DNA of 9,041 nt, from assembly GCA_934476235.1 (NCBI GenBank), contig CAKSNL010000013.1:1-9041 (forward strand). The letters run 5' to 3'. The translations under genes were made by a program, and so were the position numbers. Shown piece by piece: positions 6,341 through 9,041 of this stretch. Each line of letters opens with the position of its first letter. Position 1 is the stretch's first letter. The notes below the pieces were generated by a model. It was not told the origin of the DNA. It saw nothing but the letters and a program-made list of their open reading frames with translations, and ran no database searches. The stretch is from an uncultured Clostridia bacterium (lineage in GTDB: Bacteria; Bacillota; Clostridia; CAKSNL01; HGM11501).

Positions 6341-8056
6341 ATGGTAGTATTAGGTATTTCTGCATATTATCACGATTCTGCCGCAGCATTGATTGTTGAT
6401 GGCAAAGTCACTGCGGCCATATGTGAAGAACGATTGAGTCGTGTCAAACACGACAAATCGTTTCCTAAAAGAGCCATATCCTTTTGTGTTGAGTCTATAG
6501 GTATCACATACGCAGACATTGATTATGTAGTGTTTTACGAAAAGCCATTTCGAAAATTCGAACGTATTTTGGCTACGCATATCTTTCATGCTCCCAAAGG
6601 ATTCAATACTTTTGTAAAGTCAATGCCTATATGGTTAAAGGAACGATTGGACATGAAAACAACGATAATGAAGTCTCTTAATGAGTTGTGTCAGCAAAGA
6701 GTCAATTGGGACATACGTTTCGTTGAACATCATTTATCACACGCTGCAATGGCATATTTCACATCGACATTTGACAATGCAGCCGTTTTAGTTGTCGATG
6801 CTGTGGGCGAAAGTGCAACCACATCACTATTCAAAGCATCAGGTTGTAATATAGAGTGTGTCAAGCAACAAACTTTTCCTAATTCCATAGGATTGCTTTA
6901 CTCATCATTTACTTACTATCTTGGCTTTCAAGTGAATTCAGATGAGTATAAGGTCATGGGCTTGGCTCCCTATGGAGACCTTTGTGCAGAACAAACACAG
7001 CGATTTATCAACATCATAAAGACAAAACTTGTGAGTATAGCAGATGATGGAAGCATCATCATAAACCAAAAATATTTCACATTCATGGTAGGCTTCAGAA
7101 TGGTAGATGACCGCGTGTGGACTAAATTGTTCGGTATTGCTAAAAGAGAAGCCAATTCGCCCATAAAGGCTGAACACAAGAATCTTGCTGCAGCCATACA
7201 AAATGTGACCGAGGAAATCTTCTTAAAATTGGCCACTCATGTAAGGTATTTAACTCGGTGCAACAATTTATGTCTATCAGGAGGAGGTGCATTGAATTGT
7301 GCAGCAATGGGCAAGATAAAAGCAAGCGGTTTGTTTTCTAATGTATTCGTACCCTTTGCTCCTGGTGATGATGGAGGAGCCATAGGTGCAGCGTTATCTT
7401 TTTATACCCTTGCGTTGGGCAAGAGATGTATGTCAAACGTTTCTCCATATCAAGGTTGCAGCTTTGGAAATGAAGAAGTGGAAAAGGTAATAAACGACGA
7501 AGGACTTGAATTTTGTCTTGTTCAAGAAGAACGTTTATATGATAAAATTGCAGTTGCGTTATCTCATGGAAGTATAGTAGGATGGTTCCAAGGTAGAATG
7601 GAATTTGGTCCCCGTGCCTTAGGCAATAGGAGTATTTTGGCCGACCCAAGAGTCCCTTCTATGAAAAATAAAGTAAATGCGAAGGTTAAATACAGAGAAG
7701 CATTTAGACCTTTTGCCCCAGTAGTAACACAAGATGACGCGTCACGATTTTTTGTTGATAGCCAATCTCCGTTTATGATGTTCACCACTCAGGTTCGATT
7801 AGGCATAACATTGATACCCGCTGTTACTCATGTTGATAACACCGCAAGGATTCAAACAATAACCGAAATCTCAAACAAACGGCTATATAAGTTGCTTAAA
7901 GCGTTTGAAAAATATTCGGACATCCCGATATTACTCAACACGAGTTTTAATGTGATGGGAGAGCCTATCGTCTGTACACCCATCGATGCGATTAACACAT
8001 TCAAAGCGTCAGGCATAGACATTTTAGTTATAAACAATTATATCATTAAGAAATGA
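6341..8056 (+). CDS. O-carbamoyltransferase of the NodU/CmcH/TobZ family
   Basis: A 571-aa cytosolic enzyme of normal family length. The N-terminal Kae1/ASKHA-like domain shows LGISAYYHDSAAAL (4-17), EERLSRVKHD (29-38), the metal/catalytic EHHLSHAAMA (129-138; H131 and H134), VVDAVGE (151-157) and SGGGALNC (313-320). The C-terminal domain shows GRMEFGPRALGNRSILADPR (418-437), YREAFRPFAP (451-460), IPAVTHVDNTARIQT (492-506) and LNTSFNVMGEPIV (532-544). All expected motifs are present with no truncation. Family members convert carbamoyl phosphate and ATP to a carbamoyl-adenylate and transfer the carbamoyl group to a hydroxyl on a sugar, antibiotic or toxin (NodU, CmcH, TobZ, SxtI). Here it sits between a membrane acyltransferase and two tiny membrane proteins. 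This suggests that the carbamoylated product is membrane-associated or exported. The stop overlaps the next start as ATGA. The specific acceptor cannot be read from sequence. Confidence 0.95.
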   Translation: MVVLGISAYYHDSAAALIVDGKVTAAICEERLSRVKHDKSFPKRAISFCVESIGITYADIDYVVFYEKPFRKFERILATHIFHAPKGFNTFVKSMPIWLKERLDMKTTIMKSLNELCQQRVNWDIRFVEHHLSHAAMAYFTSTFDNAAVLVVDAVGESATTSLFKASGCNIECVKQQTFPNSIGLLYSSFTYYLGFQVNSDEYKVMGLAPYGDLCAEQTQRFINIIKTKLVSIADDGSIIINQKYFTFMVGFRMVDDRVWTKLFGIAKREANSPIKAEHKNLAAAIQNVTEEIFLKLATHVRYLTRCNNLCLSGGGALNCAAMGKIKASGLFSNVFVPFAPGDDGGAIGAALSFYTLALGKRCMSNVSPYQGCSFGNEEVEKVINDEGLEFCLVQEERLYDKIAVALSHGSIVGWFQGRMEFGPRALGNRSILADPRVPSMKNKVNAKVKYREAFRPFAPVVTQDDASRFFVDSQSPFMMFTTQVRLGITLIPAVTHVDNTARIQTITEISNKRLYKLLKAFEKYSDIPILLNTSFNVMGEPIVCTPIDAINTFKASGIDILVINNYIIKK

Positions 8057-8199
8057 ATTTACTAAAAGAATTTTTGGCATTCATCATAGCTGAGAAAAAA
8101 TGGTGGTTAGTCCCTTTGGTATTTATCCTCATTATAGTTTCGTTGTTGGTAATATTTGCAGATTCTGCTGTGGCTCCATTCATTTATTCTCTGTTCTGA
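8053..8199 (+). CDS. DUF5989 family small membrane protein
   Basis: A 48-aa protein: an amphipathic N-terminal stretch (MNLLKEFLAFIIAEKKWW), one transmembrane helix at about 19-36, and the characteristic ending SAVAPFIYSLF. This layout, length and C-terminus match DUF5989, a family regularly encoded next to carbamoyltransferases and, by position and size, comparable to SxtK of saxitoxin clusters (recalled, not searched). Its ATG overlaps the carbamoyltransferase stop (ATGA), and its own stop overlaps the next start (TGATG), so it should be translationally coupled on both sides. No catalytic residues are visible. A role as a membrane tether or adaptor for the soluble carbamoyltransferase is a reasonable inference. 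Confidence 0.88.
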   Translation: MNLLKEFLAFIIAEKKWWLVPLVFILIIVSLLVIFADSAVAPFIYSLF

Positions 8200-8384
8200 T
8201 GAAAAAAGTGCAGAAGTACATAAGTAAGGTCATAAGGCCAGTTAATAAGTGTGTCGTATGGGTGGCATTATTGTTGACATATATAGTAATATGCATATAC
8301 CACATCTTGCTTCATCAAAGAGTGCATAGGTGGGTATATAGCAAAAAGGAATTTTCACTCGAACAAACCAAGCATTTGTGGTAA
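8199..8384 (+). CDS. Small single-pass membrane protein, last gene of the carbamoyltransferase operon
   Basis: A 61-aa protein starting at the ATG that overlaps the DUF5989 stop. The same frame is open upstream to 8100, but that extension would run through DUF5989, so the overlap start is preferred. It has a basic N-terminus (MKKVQKYISKVIRP), one hydrophobic helix at about 18-38, and a basic, aromatic C-tail ending in KHLW. In many carbamoyltransferase-DUF5989 loci the next gene encodes an SxtJ-like membrane protein of about 130 aa. This product occupies that slot and shares the helix-then-basic-tail-ending-in-W look of the SxtJ C-terminus, so it may be a minimal relative. That link is an inference from position and general appearance, not a clear homology. 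Two hairpins follow, consistent with the operon ending here. Confidence 0.75.
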   Translation: MKKVQKYISKVIRPVNKCVVWVALLLTYIVICIYHILLHQRVHRWVYSKKEFSLEQTKHLW

Positions 8385-8446
8385 TCCATCTTTATCAATA
8401 TATTTTGTTGTTACAATCGGTAAATTTTACTATGCTAATCAATATA

Positions 8447-8479
8447 CTCAATCGTCCAGTCTATGGTTGGACGATTGAG
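8447..8479 (+). terminator. Perfect 12-bp hairpin downstream of the operon
   Basis: CTCAATCGTCCA (8447-8458) and TGGACGATTGAG (8468-8479) are exact reverse complements separated by nine bases. It lies 62 bases after the last stop. It is not followed directly by a T-run (next bases are ATATCTATATT), so it may be a weak terminator, an mRNA 3'-end stabiliser, or a protein-binding site rather than a strong intrinsic terminator. Confidence 0.6.
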
Positions 8480-8580
8480 ATATCTATATTCAAGTTTCGG
8501 ATTTAGATTTTCTCACCTTAGGCTTTGCACGGGTTTGGCTGAAAGTCTACAAAGTTTTTTCTAAATTATTACTGTTTGCT

Positions 8581-8625
8581 AAAAAAAGCTGAATTACAAG
8601 CGAGTAATCCAGCCTTAATTTTTTT
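8581..8625. terminator. Rho-independent terminator, probably bidirectional
   Basis: A seven-A tract (8581-8587) precedes GCTGAATTAC (8588-8597), a six-base loop, and GTAATCCAGC (8604-8613), which pairs with one A/C mismatch. CTTAA and a seven-T tract (8619-8625) follow. The A-tract on one side and T-tract on the other allow termination from either direction. It most likely closes the SGNH-MBOAT-carbamoyltransferase operon and shields the region to the right. Confidence 0.82.
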
Positions 8626-8700
8626 CGGTCGAAAACTATTAGCGCACAGCTATAATTTTAAATACCATTTTTCGGAAATATTGACTTATTAAATGGACGT

Positions 8701-8712
8701 AAATACGTATTT
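8701..8712. promoter_or_regulatory. Perfect 12-bp palindrome, possible protein-binding site
   Basis: AAATACGTATTT is its own reverse complement. It lies in the non-coding region beyond the terminator, about 75 bases upstream of a promoter-like motif. It is AT-rich, so chance occurrence is possible; no binding protein can be named. Confidence 0.3.
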
Positions 8713-8784
8713 TGATAGTAATATAATGGGAGTAAAGGATGGCCTGTTGGGGTGTAAAGAAGAGAATGCAGGGGGTAAATGGTG

Positions 8785-8792
8785 TATTTTTG
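8785..8792 (+). promoter_or_regulatory. Candidate Bacteroidetes -7 element (TATTTTTG)
   Basis: TATTTTTG fits the Bacteroidetes sigma-ABfr -7 consensus TAnnTTTG exactly. No convincing TTG/TTTG -33 element is present about 20 bases upstream (the nearest TTG is at 8747-8749, too far). If real, it would drive rightward transcription into the repeat array and whatever gene lies beyond the window. Confidence 0.25.
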
Positions 8793-8922
8793 TGTAAATA
8801 ATGCAAATTAAGGTTATATAGTTTGTAAAAGATGCGTCTATTTTATATAGCGACATCATTTTTGGGGGCTATGAAATGTCTTGTATCAGTAAAAAAATTA
8901 TCTCATATACCCATATTCTAAC

Positions 8923-8954
8923 CAATAGATAGCATTCTATTCAATAGATAGCAT
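8923..8954. repeat. Two direct copies of CAATAGATAGCAT at 19-bp spacing
   Basis: CAATAGATAGCAT occurs at 8923-8935 and 8942-8954, separated by TCTATT, which makes a 19-base period. The joint CTATT-C-AATAG is itself a small inverted repeat. The second copy ends exactly where the 23-bp tandem array begins, and both repeat types share a terminal GCAT followed by a purine-GTACTC start. Confidence 0.75.
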
Positions 8955-9041
8955 GGTACTCAAAGGCACATGAGCATAGTACTCAAAGGCACATGAGCAT
9001 AGTACTCAATGGCACTTGAGTATAGTACTCAATGGCACTTG
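8955..9041. repeat. 23-bp tandem repeat array, at least 3.8 units, cut by the window end
   Basis: Units lie at 8955-8977, 8978-9000, 9001-9023 and 9024-9041 (partial). The shared pattern is AGTACTCAA, A or T, GGCAC, A or T, TGAG, C or T, AT; the first unit begins GG instead of AG. Units 1 and 2 share one variant set (A, A, C) and units 3 and 4 the other (T, T). There are no unique spacers, and 23 is not a multiple of three with stops in frame, so it is neither CRISPR nor coding. The third unit contains the 6-bp-arm palindrome ACTCAA/TTGAGT around TGGCAC, and the unit 3-4 junction contains the 7-bp-arm palindrome TTGAGTA/TACTCAA around TAG. Confidence 0.9.

Larger units (their letters stand above)
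8385..9041. other. Non-coding region between the operon end and the right window edge
   Basis: There is no convincing gene on either strand in these 657 bases. The region holds two hairpins, a palindrome, a possible -7 motif and the tandem repeats listed separately. The stretch 8626-8900 has a purine-rich patch (about 8745-8780, with GGGG and GGGGG runs) but nothing else I can assign. It looks like the upstream or intergenic space of a gene lying to the right. Confidence 0.7.

Noticed and set aside
8100..8198. Longer 94-aa version of the last small membrane protein
   Set aside because: The extra 33 codons overlap the DUF5989 gene in another frame; the ATG overlapping the DUF5989 stop (TGATG) is the usual coupled start.
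8480..8590. Open stretch of 36 codons with no stop in one + frame between the two hairpins
   Set aside because: It has no start codon after the preceding stop, no recognisable residues, and runs into the terminator stem.
8814..8825. Second -7-like element near TATATAGTTTG
   Set aside because: The spacing between TA and TTTG is off by one from the TAnnTTTG consensus, and no -33 element is positioned upstream.
8871..8921. 16-codon ATG frame (MKCLVSVKKLSHIPIF) after a GGGGG run
   Set aside because: It is too short to support, and there is no reason to prefer it over chance; a leader peptide cannot be excluded but has no visible attenuator.
8923..9041. CRISPR array
   Set aside because: The units are directly adjacent with no unique spacers, and no cas genes are present in the window.

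Overview
This is a low-GC window that looks like a Bacteroidales chromosome (Prevotella/Bacteroides-like). The clues are AT-rich coding with tightly packed or overlapping genes, weak ribosome-binding sites, a Bacteroidetes-style FtsK gamma domain, and a carbamoyltransferase-DUF5989 pair. All supported genes lie on the + strand. The taxon is inferred from protein style only; no rRNA or other marker is present.

Left region (1-3121). The window opens with the last 25 codons of an unrecognised ORF (2-79). A short AT-rich junction with imperfect direct repeats follows. Next is the C-terminal third of a His-Xaa-Ser-system radical SAM maturase (HxsC-like, 137-490), whose upstream two thirds are missing. 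One base later comes a 366-aa protein with an N-terminal C-C-H-C zinc-binding knuckle, a helical middle and a C-terminal PH/GRAM-like domain (492-1592). This is followed by a 505-aa soluble protein ending in an FtsK gamma-type winged-helix DNA-binding domain (1604-3121). These three look like the tail of one accessory operon that lost its front end.

Central and right region (3155-8384). Five genes are packed into one transcription unit with overlaps or 1-nt gaps. They encode a membrane-anchored SGNH hydrolase fused to a TolB/PD40-like beta-propeller, an AlgI-type MBOAT O-acyltransferase, a NodU/CmcH/TobZ-type O-carbamoyltransferase, a 48-aa DUF5989 membrane protein, and a 61-aa single-helix membrane protein in the place where SxtJ-like proteins are often found. 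Together they suggest a system that makes O-carbamoylated and/or O-acylated product (glycan, lipid-linked glycan or small molecule) at the cytoplasmic membrane and acts on it outside. The substrate cannot be told from this window.

Distal non-coding region (8385-9041). It holds a perfect 12-bp hairpin, then a strong A-tract/hairpin/T-tract terminator (8581-8625), a perfect 12-bp palindrome, and a weak Bacteroidetes -7-like motif. At the extreme right edge a 19-bp-period repeat pair runs directly into a 23-bp tandem repeat array with nested, alternative palindromes, cut by the window end.
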